Shown here: piece after piece, positions 46,481 to 59,965 of the stretch
Layout: each line of letters begins with the position of its first letter
How positions within the stretch are numbered: the first letter of the stretch is position 1
Origin: Pisaster brevispinus
Lineage: Eukaryota; Echinodermata; Asteroidea; Forcipulatida; Asteriidae
Assembly: GCA_023634235.1 (NCBI GenBank)
Contig: JAMKCF010000029.1
Coordinates: forward strand, 2,604,001 to 2,668,000
DNA: 64,000 bases
Reading direction: 5' to 3'
Notes under the pieces: model-generated
Told to the model about the DNA's origin: nothing
Database searches by the model: none
The model's input: only the letters and a program-made list of their open reading frames with translations
Program-made: the position numbers and the translations under genes

Positions 46481-47593
46481 AACCCATTGAAGTCTTCGGT
46501 AATCCCGGTAGCCCTGGTAGCCCTGATAGCCGGGTGTAGGACTTTGCTTCACGCCATCCACACAGGAAATTCGGCTTCTTGGATGAACAGGATATCGATG
46601 TGGAGGCGATGGGCTTTTCCTCACTGTCTTCTGACATATGCAGTGAATCATTGTTAGAGGACATGTGCACATAGTTCGTTCAAAATTTTTGCATATTGAT
46701 CGGTCATGAATCCATGAATGAAGAAGGTGTGGATGCTTGCTGCAATTGTAAAAGGCTTTAATCTTGTTGTCGCGACGCGGGGGCATGCATGATGCAGTGA
46801 GCAATCAAGGGTGCAATTTACATTTGAGAAATTACTGTTGGTTCGTGTGCCAATGAGCCTCCATGGTAAACAAGAGAGGAAATAGTTCAGTGTCAAAAGG
46901 ACTCTGTGGTCACTAAGTGGAATGCCTCTTTGGGCACATCTGGCTGGCTGTACTGAAAGGGTTAAACAAATGATGGAAGTAATTGTTTTGTTCTTCAGTT
47001 TGACCAAACATTTCTTTTAACTTTGACAGCCAACTTTGAACACTTTATCCTACAAGGTAATTGTCTGTTTTTACATGGGCATGAATTGCGTCATGATCTA
47101 CAAGGAGTTGAAATCATCCTTTCAATTATGAAAGTCTTTTATTTCTAAGATATAATGCCTGGAGCACATGCATGGTGCACTCCAATTCTTTCAGTCTGAG
47201 CAGAACGCACAACGAGCTCTCAAAAGTGTGATTCTGTCTCCGCGTGTCTTCATTTTCTAGGAACAAGAATGCCAAGCTCTGAACAGAACTTTGCTTACAC
47301 GTGCTCATGCTGTCTTTTTTTCTAACCGGTGCAGTTCTCTGATCCTACCCAATTCCACCAACCAAACTTCCCTGGCACATCCACCCACTGTCGCAAATTT
47401 TTCATCATAAGACATTGTGATGAAATCAAAGTACTTCTGGGATGTGTGGGATCTGATGTGGCGCTAATAACTAGATTTTTAGTCAGTTTATTATTTCTCC
47501 TGTCCCCTTTCTAAAGATTTCATCGCAGCAGTCTCTGCATGGTGATTCAAGGTAAATGTGGAAGAGGCAGGACGGCAGGGCACAGTCCTTTTG

Positions 47594-48005
47594 CTTATAG
47601 CCTCTAAATAAGTAATCCAACAAAACTTAAAGTTTCTGTTTTCCCTCTTCTCTTCTTAAGTTGGTATAATTCTGTAGCTTATAGTGTCTAGCAAGTAATC
47701 CAACAAAACTTGAAGTTTCTGTTTTCCCTCTTCTCTTCTTAAGTTGGTATAATTCTGTAGCTTATAGTGTCTAGCAAGTAATCCAACAAAACTTGAAGTT
47801 TCTGTTTTCCCTCTTCTCTTCTTAAGTTGGCATAATTCTGTAGCTTATAGTGTCTAGCAAGTAATCCAATAAAACTTGAAGTTTCTGTTTTCCCTCTTCT
47901 CTTCTTAAGTTGGCATAATTTTGTAGCTTAAAGTGTCTAAACAAGTAATCCAATAAAACTTGAAGTTTCTGTTTTCCCTCTTCTCTTCTTAAGTTGGTAT
48001 AGTTT
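47594..48005. repeat. 83-bp minisatellite, five copies
   Basis: CTTATAGTGTCTAGCAAGTA recurs at 47678, 47761 and 47844 with older flanking copies. It also contains TTCTGTTTTCCCTCTTCTCT and TTAAGTTGG. Confidence 0.92.
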
Positions 48006-48009
48006 TTGA

Positions 48010-50150
48010 ATGAGAAAATGCTAAATGTTAAAGATCTTGAATTGGACATCAATGCCTTTGACAGTGAGTTGATGGAAAAACATGGATTTGGGTCAGAGCC
48101 TGCCCATTGGAATTCCCTGCTGATTGGTCATAATTCTAGTTGTATCAACAACCTCCTCTTCGTGTACTTGACATAGGCTCTGCATGTGGTTATGTGATTT
48201 CACTGAAAGAGCCAAGTCTGTCTGTGTTTTCCATTCACTCTAACCATTCTGTTTAGACACATCTGGTTGTTCCTCAAAATATCTAGGTTGCTTCTTGAAT
48301 TTTAATTTCTGTCTCAACTCTCATCAAAACAATTATATTTTGGCAAAATTTACAATGTAAATATTGAGTCAACCAGTTCATTCTGCTTTTATGATTGATT
48401 TTCAAATACAGAGTCCTTAATAGTTATTTGTGATTTGTAGCCTTTTCTGCTTCTCCATTATTACAATATTTATCAACTGATTTAAATTCTGGTTTAGTAT
48501 TCTTGTTCCACCATGAGGTTATTATTTATTTAAAAAAAATGTTTTGATCCTTTATTTGAAGCCTTTCAAGTACCCATCATGAGGTACAATTCAAAGAAAA
48601 TTGATTTGAAGAAACTAGTCAATTGAACCAAATAATAATAATAAAGAGATTGGTTGAATGTGTGATTATATGTTGTGTGTGGGTGTGTGTGAGTGATGTC
48701 TTTAAAACATTGATAGCTAAAGAAAAATCTGCTACCATTGAATTTTCAAATATTGTTATAAGCTTGTATACTATTTGATTTGTATTGAATTATTAGATTT
48801 TTCTTTAATGGTTTGTATCTATTTGTAAAAACGAAAAGAAAAAAATACAAAGCCAGAAAAACAGTTAAAACTGTCTCCCGAGACATAGTGTATGCTGTGG
48901 TATTTTATTTAAAGTGAAGTCCTTTATTCCTAGTTTTATGTTAAACCATTCAGTACAATATTTGTGCTGTTTATTCCGATTCTCTCAAGTTTATCCATTC
49001 TATAATTAGTAGAGAGTTTAATTTGATTCAAATGGTACCAGTCATGAGGATAAGAATGACAACTGACAGAAGTACAGGGCACTTTCATTGCCTGTCATAG
49101 AGATACATATATTCTGCATTGGTTCAGAGATCACTTCGAGATCACTGTCTAGTTCTTAAGAAACGCCTGTTGAGAAAGAAAACACAACTTTAAAGGCAAA
49201 GTGTGCAAGGGGTCAAAACAATTCATAAACACAAACAAGTGAAATGTTTAGACTTAATGGCAATGTTTTTTTTTATATATCTTCAAATGAACAAGGTAAA
49301 ACGCCATTGTATCAAATGAATTTGTTTTGAGTAGTTTAATATTTGAGTTTTTGCTTTGTCAGATGGTGAAACTTGTTAATCTACGTTAAAGATTTACATT
49401 GTGTCGTATTAAAATCCAAACCATCAGAATTGAGCATGCTGGAGCATCTTCAAATAAACTTATGTGAACTCAAAACATTTCCTATACTGTGTGACTTTAA
49501 ATGGCATTTGATCATGTTCATCTTACAGCTTGAATGCCTGAGTCGTTCATTTCATCCTATCTGGGTCACAGCACCATTCACTCCACCAGTGATTGTTATT
49601 AGCAAATTGAAAGTTGATTTAATTGCAGCAGCAAAATTCAGAGAGACGAGGTCAATTGCAAATCTAAAATTTGATGGGTTTTAATCAGTGTGTAGTGAGT
49701 TGATTGCAGGGTTGCGAAATCAAATTAAGTTGGGAATTTTACACTTAACTATTCACAAATTCACCAATTAATATTCAGGAGAAGACAATGGATAGTTAGC
49801 TCTAGTGGTTTATTTCATTACAACATATAAGGTCAGAAGTCCATTTGGGATAAATAGACATATCAAAACACAGAGTCTTTTAGTGTAAAATTATTTGATT
49901 CCAACCTTCGGACCAATTTATGCAGTGTCCACTTATATCATAATACATGATGTAAATATTGTTGTTATGTGTTGCAGATGATTTCTTCTATTTTGTGTTT
50001 TGAATATGAAGAATTCCATTGTGATTGATATAAATAAATGTTTTTTGTGAGAAGTGTATCAACAGTTAAATAATCATTCGAGTCTTAGGAAGTAAGTAGG
50101 GCCTATTACTAGTGAACTTGCAGGTACAACCATGTGTTAATCTGTTTTTG
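48010..50150. other. Gene-free AT-rich DNA
   Basis: No exon with supporting splice sites and no clear repeat family apart from a short GT run near 48676. Confidence 0.45.
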
Positions 50151-50271
50151 GGGAGCGTTGGCTCTGAAAAGAGCTGCTGTGTTCTCGAGATTTCGAACAG
50201 TACACTCTGTTCGTCTTCAGGAGAAACATTGAGACCACAACATCGGTCATTTCAGAGCCAACACTCCTCCC
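50151..50271. mobile_element. 120-bp inverted-repeat element with a strong internal hairpin
   Basis: GGGAGCGTTGGCTCTGAAA at the left pairs with TTTCAGAGCCAACACTCCTCCC at the right. On the minus strand the loop has CTGAAGA, then CGAACAG/CTGTTCG pairing around AGTGTA, then AAA. Confidence 0.6.
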
Positions 50272-52673
50272 TTAAGAAACTTTGTTGTCCTGGTTCACCA
50301 GTAACAGTTAGTTTGTATTGTATTATCCACATCATGCAACAATTTAAAATGTATCACTTATTCGATCTTTAGGATTTCATGTTACCGCAAAGTGGATGAT
50401 ATTCAACTGAAAAATACTTGGGGATATGCACATAAAAACTCTTTTGAATTTATTTATCCATTTATTGTAAAGTTTAACATTTTAACTTAATAAATCCATC
50501 CGTCCAATTTTTAAAGAATCATAGAAACTCATGTGTATTTTTCTTTTGCGTTTATCATGTGATTAATATCAAGAGTTTGAAAGACTAAAGTTTTTTGTAG
50601 AATCATTATGTAACATTATAGTATTTGTCCCGTTTGTTTATTTTTAAGGGATGGGTTGAATCATAGAGCAAGATGATTGAATGAGGACTGTGTATGACAA
50701 CTCTATTCTACTGCTAATAACCTGACACATTCTAAACAAAAACCTGCAAACTAAACACAGCAATTATAAAATACGGGCAGATATCCCCACTTTTCTAAAC
50801 CCAATGGCCATAGAAACTAAAATACACAATTTGTTGTGTGCTTGGGCATTTTCGCTCCTTTAGTTTCCAGAGTTGCACGTCGGTAAATATTTATTTTTAA
50901 TATTCTCTGCAACTGCATTTTCTATTTTGGGCAATGAAAACAAATCTATATAAAAAATGAAATTACATGAAGATTGCTCAGAATGAAATCAAAATTAGGA
51001 GAAACCACCTCAACCGAAAAAGGGAAGGATTTCTGAGAGGATGGAGAGAATTATGTTTTTGTTTAATTCTACTTTCATTTAGATTGGGGCAATTAAAATA
51101 AGCATTATGGAGATATAAAGGTTTTCAAAAACCATTTTCTCGACGTTGGCAATATTTAAGATGAAAATGTTTCTTTGTTGGTTGCGACCGCTAAATGATG
51201 TTGATTCTTTGTTAGATTGGTGTACTGATGTGTAGTTCGTTATGCCAACAATCCTTCTTGCTTTCTTATCAACTCAATGAGCTTTTTTGGTAGTCATAAC
51301 TAAAAAAGAAGAAAAAAAACAAAAAAACGTGGAGAACTAACAAGGGTTTGCAACATAGTCCAAAACTCGGCTGTGAAATACATTGCATTTGGACATCTTT
51401 TGAGACTCGCCAATGACGCTTAATTTTGTATCAAATGTGGCTATTGTTATTGAACAAAAGAATTATGCGTTGTAAGGACTGGCTATATACTGGCAGCTGT
51501 CCTACGTAGAACTACAATGCAGGAGTGCTCCAAGCATTGGCCATAGCTGCATTATTACGAGATGCTAATCTCAAACACATTAAATTGAAAGGAAAATTGT
51601 AAATTTCACTGGAAACCAACTATGAAGTGAAAGCACCAACGTGAGATATCATGGTCTGCAAGCTTAATGGTAAATATTATGTAGACTGGGTTCACAGTAT
51701 ATGAAACACGGAAGGAAGTACTCACAAACGACGAAGGAAATGAGTTAGGCTGGCAGCCACCATGAAAGCTAGCTATTATGGGTCAGTTTATGTACTGTGC
51801 TTTTAGTCGTCTCGTGTTCATATGTAATTTGCGGCCATTTTTATGGCATTACCTTGAGGGTCTTATCACTCTGTTGTCAACGTTACCGATGAAGATGTGT
51901 ACGCTTCACTAGTCTTGCATTAGTATTTGCGACAGCAAATGGAGCTTATATCATGTGCTTGTGGCTGACCTAACCGTTGTTATGACATTTGCATCCAAAG
52001 AAGGACAGTATTCAATACCATCAGAAATAAATTGCATGGACAGGCATACAGCTTAATACTAATTGTATACTGTTGTTTCATTGCAGAATATACCCTCATG
52101 TGTACATTTAGGCTCTGAAATTGTCGTTATTGGGGACTTGTTTTGATGATACCGGTACGCTTCACTCAGCTTGCGCATAACCAAACCTTAATATGAATTA
52201 ATCAACTGGAGACAGTTAAAAGCGATGATAATAATAACAGTCTACCCACCGTGTGAGTGTCTTGGTCTTGCTCTCTGTTGATGTCAGAGATGAATTAAAG
52301 AGTGGAATTGTTTTGGCTTTCGATTCTATCACTATGGTGCAAAATGTGGCATTTTAGATTAGTTGATGTTGACAAGCTGCCAGATCCAACACTCGAGAGC
52401 ACTCATCAATACCGACCGTGCGCATGTTACGTTTTCTTGACGGCTAAATTTTTAGCCTGCGGCACGTGGTTAACATACAGTGAAGTGTGAGATGTGTGAG
52501 ATGTGCATGCATTGCAAGAACTGCCGATCGGTATCTTCAGCTATTTTGGGGGTCTTCTTGCATCAAGAGACAGAAAGGAAACAGTGGAAGGAAGAATGAG
52601 CACAGAGAGATATCTCATATGACTGTGAGCTGCTTGACTGTAATTGCGAGGTTGTTTGATTGAATTTTACTCA
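50272..52673. other. Upstream region of the small two-exon gene
   Basis: AT-rich DNA becoming more CpG-containing after about 51700. It probably includes the promoter and 5' UTR, but no element can be placed with confidence. Confidence 0.4.
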
Positions 52674-55600
52674 ATGGATCCAGCAACAAGGAGCGAAGGC
52701 TTTCATTACGGTCAACAGAAGTCAACCGTACGGCGAGAGCTCAGAAAAATCATAGTGAGTATATATGCTGTCATTTAAACTGAAGGCAGAGCACTTAGTT
52801 TTTTTCTTAGCTTCTCTTTTTGTTCTTAAAACATTGTTTACCTGTTTTAGGGGGGGGGGGAGACAAAAATTTTTTTTTTTTTACGTGCACTTTTTCCTGT
52901 TTTTATTTTGTAACAACTATACTAAATAATGTTTTTCTGAAACCCAAACCCCAACATTTTGAAACTGGTAGTTAATTTTCGCAATTACAGTATATACTTC
53001 AGTGTTTTTACAGAAGTAATTGATTCATTAATGAACATATATCGTAAGCAACGCACACCTATTTATAGTGTTAAAGAACTATTTATTACAATGGAATTTG
53101 TAGTTGAGAATTCAAACAGATTTTTACAAATCCTTTTTGACAATAAGTTTATCATTTGGAATGAAATATCACAAGACAAGTTAACCAGGGACGATGGATA
53201 AAATCATACTTTATTTTTTTCAAAACGTTATGGAAATGATGAATTTTACAAAAAAGAGGAGATGTCTGGTCTTATTCACATGAGTGATGTACATGTTGAT
53301 GTTTTGCACTGCTACTCGGAATTGTTTTAATTTCAGGCATCCCAAGTTCTTGAAGTTATATAATTGAACCAATTTATATTTGTAGTGCACCCATGCCTAC
53401 TCGATGTTTGCATCACTGAAAGGCTTATTCAGGACAGCTGAAAGGTCAAAAGGAACTATTTAAGCTGGCGCTGTGTTTGATTAAACACTTTTACTCCTCG
53501 TATCTTGATCAGAAGTACCGGGTCAGCCTGATGTGCTAGTAGATAATATGACTCGTCAATCTATTCTCATGCCAAAGTGTGTATGCATTAAGGAAAGTGC
53601 AAGTTTAATGTGATCATTCATGAAAGTTGTTGTCTTTTCACGTCAGATTGGCCTAAAAGGACAGTACACTGGCGGGAAATCCATGCACACATTAGCCCTT
53701 CTCCATAGTAAAATCTAATTCACTGTTTATCAACTAGCGTCAATGGTATGGAACACTCTATTATAACAGTCATAATATAATGCTCTCGTGTTTTCATAAA
53801 AGGATTTCTTTTAGGTCTCTTGTATTGTAAAACGAGACAAAGAGTGGGATAAATTTAGCAGATGGTAAAAGTATTCTAGTATTTGATATTTCTCCCATTG
53901 GAAGTCGCCAATCCATTGTCTTAACCAATTGAAGTTCCATTTATTTTCATTGCTTATTTGGATGCACCTGGTCCCATTCCTTATTATTTTTTTAAACAAT
54001 TTAATAAGCCCTACTCCAACAAAGCACAGTCACAATAATTGGTACACAATAAAGTAATTTCATTTTTTGCAAACCAATCCGACGTTTTTTCAATCAATGA
54101 GTAATAATGTAGGCCCCTACTTTAGCTTGTCAAAAACAAACATGTAAAGATCGAGTTATACACAATATCTCTGTTTTCCGCAACAGCCACAATATTGTGT
54201 CTGCCCCCCCCCCCATGCAAACTCAATCAGCCGTGGCGCAAGCTCCATGGTGCGCATGACTGGGATTCGAACCTCCAGTTTAGACATCTCAACAACGACG
54301 CACTAGAAGTCATCAATTTGAAGGACTTCCTTTAACTTGGCATTTGCTTTCGAATGAAAATTTCCATTTATTTATACTTCAGTGTTTCCCCGTGATATTC
54401 AAGTCTCATGATTCATTAAGTTGTAGACAGTCATGTAGTTACTGGTAACAGTTTGATGTTGGTGGCTCGTTGCGGCTCGTTGAATGTAAACGTGTTTGCA
54501 ATCTTATTGTCACAATTATTCACCCATCTCTGTCCATTAGACAAAAATGCTGATCTGCGTCTGCTTGTCCCTTAAGGATCTGGTCAAGACAGTCTAGACC
54601 TTAGTACTGCTTGCCCATGTCAACTACAGAATAAATTCCAAGAAACCGACCAACAGTTAAGCCATTGTACAAAAACTGTTCAATAGTTGAATCTATTCCC
54701 TTTTTGATAATATTGTAACCAAAGCATTTTGCCTCTAAATAAAAACGAGACAGATTATTTTCATGGCTTATTCTTTTGCATTTTCAGTCGCAGTTGATAT
54801 AAACAAAGAAATTAGGAATTTACTTTTACAATTTTCCAGGATTTCAATGTCAGGCTTGCGCAGAGTCCAACGCATATAAACGCTTTAACTTCAAAACATA
54901 TCTTTAAAACTTTCTCTGGAATATTCCAATATTCAGACCACTAAGAAATGAAAAAAAAAATTATATAAAACTAGAATTTAGTGGTCAATATGTGTTTTTC
55001 CTCAAAACCCTGGTTATGCCAAACGGACGTTAAAACACACAATCAACCCGACTGGAAATGAGCCAAAGTATGTTTACATACTGTTTGTAATTAATGCACA
55101 AACAACTTGTAGCATTTAAATTATTTCCCAGTTCAAGCTGTAAATGTATACCTGATGCATTTATGATGAATTCGTTATCATGTGAGTCGTCGCCCAAAGC
55201 TTTACGCGTCTCAGAACACCGTATATTATTATTTATTTAAAGTGGAGACTTTCTAAATGGCATTTGCTCGCAGATTATCGATGTTTCGTGGGATTTTAAT
55301 AAAGAATGGAATGCCAAGCTCGGCTGTGCGGGAGGAGAAGATAAAAATTAGCTTGCTTATAATTGGTTTTCCCCAAGCTAACATGCATTCATAAACTTCT
55401 GCTCATTCCGTTTCCTAATTAACTTGAATTTTATGTTATTGATTTGTGTGCCTTCTTGCTTGCGATTTAGGATGATTTGGACAAACAAGATCGAGCGCTA
55501 CTGAGGGTATCTACGGAGTTACTGGACACTATAGCTGCATTAAAAGAGGTGCATGAATTATCTGATGTGAAGCACGATCGAATAAGACTGATGCAAGAAA

Positions 55601-55701
55601 CATCGGGGACCGTTGGGAATGGTCCGATCCAAGCAGGCAACGTGACCGGAGACATACCCGTACCTACGGCATGGATGTGTACGTTAGAGAAGGGCAACTG
55701 A
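52674..55701 (+). CDS. Small helical protein, two coding exons (103 residues); possible FAM89/LURAP1-like
   Basis: Exon 1 is 52674-52754 (MDPATRSEGFHYGQQKS, then VRRELRKII) and ends at donor GTGAGT. Exon 2 is 55471-55701, after TTGCGATTTAG, and reads DDLDKQDRALLRVSTELLDT and IAALKEVHEL before TGA at 55699-55701. Both junctions are phase 0. The codon composition and CpG content of exon 2 stand out from the surrounding AT-rich DNA. The central segment VRREL..IDDLD...LL..STELLDTI..LKE resembles the short LR.EM..LR.LD..LL.QL...ESI..+K helix pair of FAM89/LURAP1 adaptor proteins, but the similarity is short and only suggestive. There is no signal peptide or membrane segment. A first AATAAA downstream is at 56548-56553. 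Confidence 0.6.
52755..55470 (+). other. Intron of the small two-exon gene
   Basis: Donor GTGAGT at 52755 and acceptor GCGATTTAG ending at 55470. It holds a poly-G/poly-T patch (52851-52881) and a tRNA-like head on the minus strand at 54225-54310 with B box GGTTCGAATCC. Confidence 0.6.
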
Positions 55702-56228
55702 AAGGGCAATGTGCTGTAGGCCTGGACCGCGCGCAACATTAGTCTATGCACCAGTGGCGTTAACCAAAGGGCTGGAGACAGATTAAATTAGTTTTATTCA
55801 TTTTAGATCCCCTGTTGTCCACTCCAAATAATGTTCAACTTGGCTTGTATAGTTATCACACACTATGTAATGAGAAATAGTCTTTTGCACGGGAGCGAGT
55901 TAGAAAGCAAGCAAATTTAGAGGAGAAACAAGTCCTTGTGACCGTAATTGCACACCATTAATCAGACCGCGGCATTATGTAAATAGCATCCATATTGAGC
56001 CTTTGATCTCTAGAGTATGGCATAAGAGGGTCCTCGCCTTCATTCATAAGCTCAAATGAGGACGAAGATGAGGCTGAATTTATATAGGATTGAAAACATC
56101 TCTCGACCTCTAAATACGAATAACGAGCAATAACAATGATAGGGGAAGGACAATTTAACTTCAATAGGCCTAGTGAAATGTTTAAAGTTACTGAATTTGT
56201 TTAATATTTTTTTTAAACAACACCCTGT

Positions 56229-56536
56229 ACAGAGGCCCTAAAGGGACAGGTAAACAAAATGAAAATGTGAAAAAAAAATTACAATTGTTTCGTTCCCTTG
56301 AAACATTATTTTGTTCCATCAAAATGTTATTTCGTTCCTTCAAAATCATTTCGTTCCCACGAAATCATTTTGTTTTCTCGAAATAATATTTAGTTATAGG
56401 TAAAGAAATAGTATTTCGAGGGAACAAAATGTTATTTTGAGGGAACGAAATAATATTTCGAGGGAACGAAATAATTTTGATATATTTTTTTACCTTTTCA
56501 ATTTTGTCTTACCTGTCCCTTTGGGGCTCCGTACCA
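56229..56536. mobile_element. Inverted-repeat MITE with internal TTTCGTTCCC repeats
   Basis: The ends GCCCTAAAGGGACAGGTAAA (left) and TTACCTGTCCCTTTGGGGCT (right) are inverted. The interior has mirror arrays of CGTTCCxxCGAAAT and its complement. Confidence 0.72.
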
Positions 56537-56960
56537 CCCCCACACACAATAAAACATTTAGGAAAGTAGATTAACGAGTTTATGAGTATTGCGAGTATTG
56601 AATAAAATACTTCATCGAGGAGTGATACAGGAACACTACGAGCAATGTTTGAATTAAAATGAGTGAAGTAATTATGGTTTCTCGTCAGTGACCCAGTACC
56701 TACAGTTACCGTTTCATCTGTTGACAGTGTCTGACCCATTATCGATAACGGCACGCGACTTGCGTTTTTGATGAGGTTTCCACTATCAGACTACTGGCCG
56801 AGACGCCGCGAATTTGCTTGTTTTTCTAGAGTGTGCTTCATGGAAATAGAATATGTTTTGGCAATCGCTGAATGTTTTGCGCGATGTTGAAATGGGCTTT
56901 TATCGCCTGTAGCTCGGAGAGTACACTTTAAAGCTGAGCAAGTTGATAATAAGTCTGATC

Positions 56961-56991
<31 letters not shown>

Positions 56992-57714
56992 TAGTTGCCT
57001 ACGGACGGCCACCCAGTCTCAGAGATCTCAACAAGCAAACAAATGCTTGGATGCATGGATTTAAGTCTTATTATGCTGAAAAATCAACAAGATGTTACCG
57101 TAATATGTTTATTTCGATGACAGTTCATAAGTCGGTCCGCCATGTTTAACGAGCGACATCTAAATGATACATATATTATTTATTTTAAATGTTGTACTTT
57201 TCAGGGCTGGTCATTTAGAAAGATGACCGATTTAAATCTGAGAACGTTCTTACATTTTGTACCAAATAGTGTGGTAACAGTCATACCTAAAGAAACGTTT
57301 TTGGGACAGAGCTTGAATCATATCAGAAAACAGGTCACATTTACAAGTTTTTCTTCTTCTAAAGAATAACCAGAGATGTACAATAAATTGTTGTCGATGC
57401 TTAAAAATGTAGTTCACTTATTTGTAAGAATTATGTTATTGTTAACCCCCTTTGAGACATTCCATGACATGCACCACGTGCTCTCTATTCCTAAACACTA
57501 CCATACATATACTGGGCGATGCGGTGACCGTTCATGGAATAAGACTCTAGTCTTGACTTTGCAGCTAATTGTCTGTTGAGCTCCAGGGGTACATCACATG
57601 ACAAGCCTATACCCAGAGAATGAGATCATTTATCTCACTCTTCCTCCATGATCTCACCAAGTCAACTCATTTTATGCAATAAGTCGACCTGTGACAATTT
57701 TGAGAAGTCGCTCT

Positions 57715-59110
57715 TTCGTGGTAGCGGAACTAGCGCATGCTCTATGTCTATAGTTATTTTACCAGATTCTGTTGCGCTGCGTATAAGACCTTTTGGTTAT
57801 CACAATAATGCTGGGCATGTTGAATGTCTATAATATAGCATCAACCTTACTAGACTGCGGACAACTCGGTAAACCTGGACGAAACACTTTACTGAGAGAC
57901 AAATCAGTAAAGTTTGTTTGCAACTGAAGATAATATTTACAGGAATCCAAGAGTGCCACTTATTTATAAAAATAACGAGATAACTTAATACCGGTATTTC
58001 GCCATGGAAGACTTTCTGAATAAGAAGCTGACTTAGGCCTAATCTTAGTAGTAAGTAGTCTCATCCGGGAGACAAATTATTGCGTCAAGTCAACATCTTA
58101 GGGTCAGTAAGCCGATCGTTTAGGTTTAGTTAGTCAACATCTTAGGTTCATAAGTCGATTTTTAGTGTCAGTTATTCAACACTGTTCAGTGAGTCAACGT
58201 CTTATTCAGCACGTCGAATTTTACGTTCAGTAAGTCAACATGTTACTTCCAGTAAGTAGACTTTTAGGTTCAGTTAATCAACACCTTATGTTCAAGTGAG
58301 TCAACAACTTAGCAATAAGTCAACATCTTATGTTCAGTAAATAAACATCTTATGTTCAGTTAGTCAACATCTTATTTTAAGTGAGTCAGCATCTTATATT
58401 CAGTTAGTCAACATCTTATGTCCAGTGAGTCAACATCTATATGTTCAGTAAGTTAACACCTTATTTGCAGTAAATCAACATCTTATGTTCAGTAAGTCAA
58501 CATCTTACGTTTAGTAAGTTAACATCTTATGTTCAGTAAGTTAATAAATTATGTTCAGTAAGTCAACATCTTACGTTCAGTAAACCAACATCTTATGTTC
58601 AGTAAATCAACATATTATGTTCAGTTAGTCAACATCTTTTGTTCCAGTGAGTCAACATCTATATGTTCAAAATCCTTATGTTCAGTATAGTGAACACCTT
58701 ATTTTTAGTAAGTTAACATCTTGTTTTCAGTAAATCAACATCTTATATTCAGTAAGTCGACTTGTTTTGGTTAAATATGTCGTTTTGGCGAGGTACGGTT
58801 ATCTCGTTATTTGCATAAGTAGATAGTGGCACTCTTGGAGCTCCGTAGATATCATCTGCGGTTGCAAACAAACTGTACTGGTCCGTCTCTCAGTCCATCT
58901 ACACGATTGTGTTAGTTTTCAACTGGCGGTATAACTACATTAGCCTTCAACTGTACTGCGTTTCGTCCAGGTTAACCGAGTTACATATAAGGCTGATGCT
59001 ATAAAGACATTCAACATGCCCAGCATTATTGTGATAGCAAAAAGGCCTTAGACGCAACAGGATCCATTGGTAAAGTAACTAGACCCTAGAGCAGGCGTTA
59101 GTTGCTTAAT
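57715..59110. mobile_element. 1.4-kb foldback element with a minisatellite in its loop
   Basis: The left arm 57715-58010 and right arm 58795-59110 are inverted, with matching blocks ATCACAATAATGCTGGGCAT and CAACATGCCCAGCATTATTG. Between them lie about 30 degenerate 20-22-bp units of AGTCAACATCTTATGTTC (58085-58760). Confidence 0.78.
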
Positions 59111-59875
59111 TTCAACAATACCACCAGCGCCAGGTTGTTTTCCGCTTATTCCGCACCCAACCTCCCCGTGAAAAACGATTTGGGGACAAAATACCCCAAA
59201 GGCTTTTCCCCTGTGCACTTGTGAATCCAATAAAAAATAGGCTACTGTTTTATGTATGGTCGAGCAAGGCTCCTTGAGGTGTTGTTTCTGTCCCATTCTT
59301 TTGACTATTCTGTAGATCCGAGGGACGATGCACTTAATTCCCCCACTGATAGTTAAAGGATATTGCGCAAGAAAAACGTGCACTACACTTCCTATACGCT
59401 ATTTACATCAACGGCTACATTTCTGAAGCTTTTTAAAACTTACGTTAACTTTGTATGCAAAATACAAGACTTGCTTAGGCCTATAGGAGACATGATGTAA
59501 CTAGACCAAGGACATTTTGCAGAATCCACGGTTAACTTTAGGCAGTTATGTTGTGCTCTCATTTCAACTAATCATTGGTACAAGTCAAAATTTAAATCGA
59601 TCCACTAATTAAATGCAATATTTGTTTATAATCATGTTGGTTGCTTAAAAAAAGCCAATAATTGTGTCCTATTGTGTATGCCTGTGTGCTTTCCATGCCC
59701 ATATCAAAAACTTCATGACTGGCAACATTTGAAAAAACTAGCTCAATACAATATTGAGCTGAGGAAACTAGCTCAAAACAATATTGAGCTGTGTAATGTT
59801 GGGCCAACTACAACTACAAAATCCATAAATACGGTTGAAGCAACAACACAGATTTAGAGACTCATTCCGCTTCAT

Positions 59876-59965
59876 TAGTAATAATAATAATATAGAGTTC
59901 TTATAAAGCGCACATATCCTAGACACATATCAAGGCGCTGAACAAAAAACAATCAACAATAAACA
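59876..59965 (-). repeat. LINE/SINE 3' tail remnant
   Basis: TAATAATAATAATATAGAGT then TTATAAAGCGC and AAGGCGCTGAAC. It parallels the 3' end of the 61-kb LINE fragment (TAATAATAATAAAG then TAAAGCGCCTAA). Confidence 0.5.

Noticed and set aside
50160..50180. Histone mRNA 3' stem-loop on the minus strand
   Set aside because: AGCTCTTTTCAGAGCC is one base from the consensus, but no histone coding sequence precedes it and it is part of a longer inverted repeat.
58085..58760. CRISPR array or telomere-like repeat
   Set aside because: The units are degenerate and contiguous without spacers, inside a foldback element.
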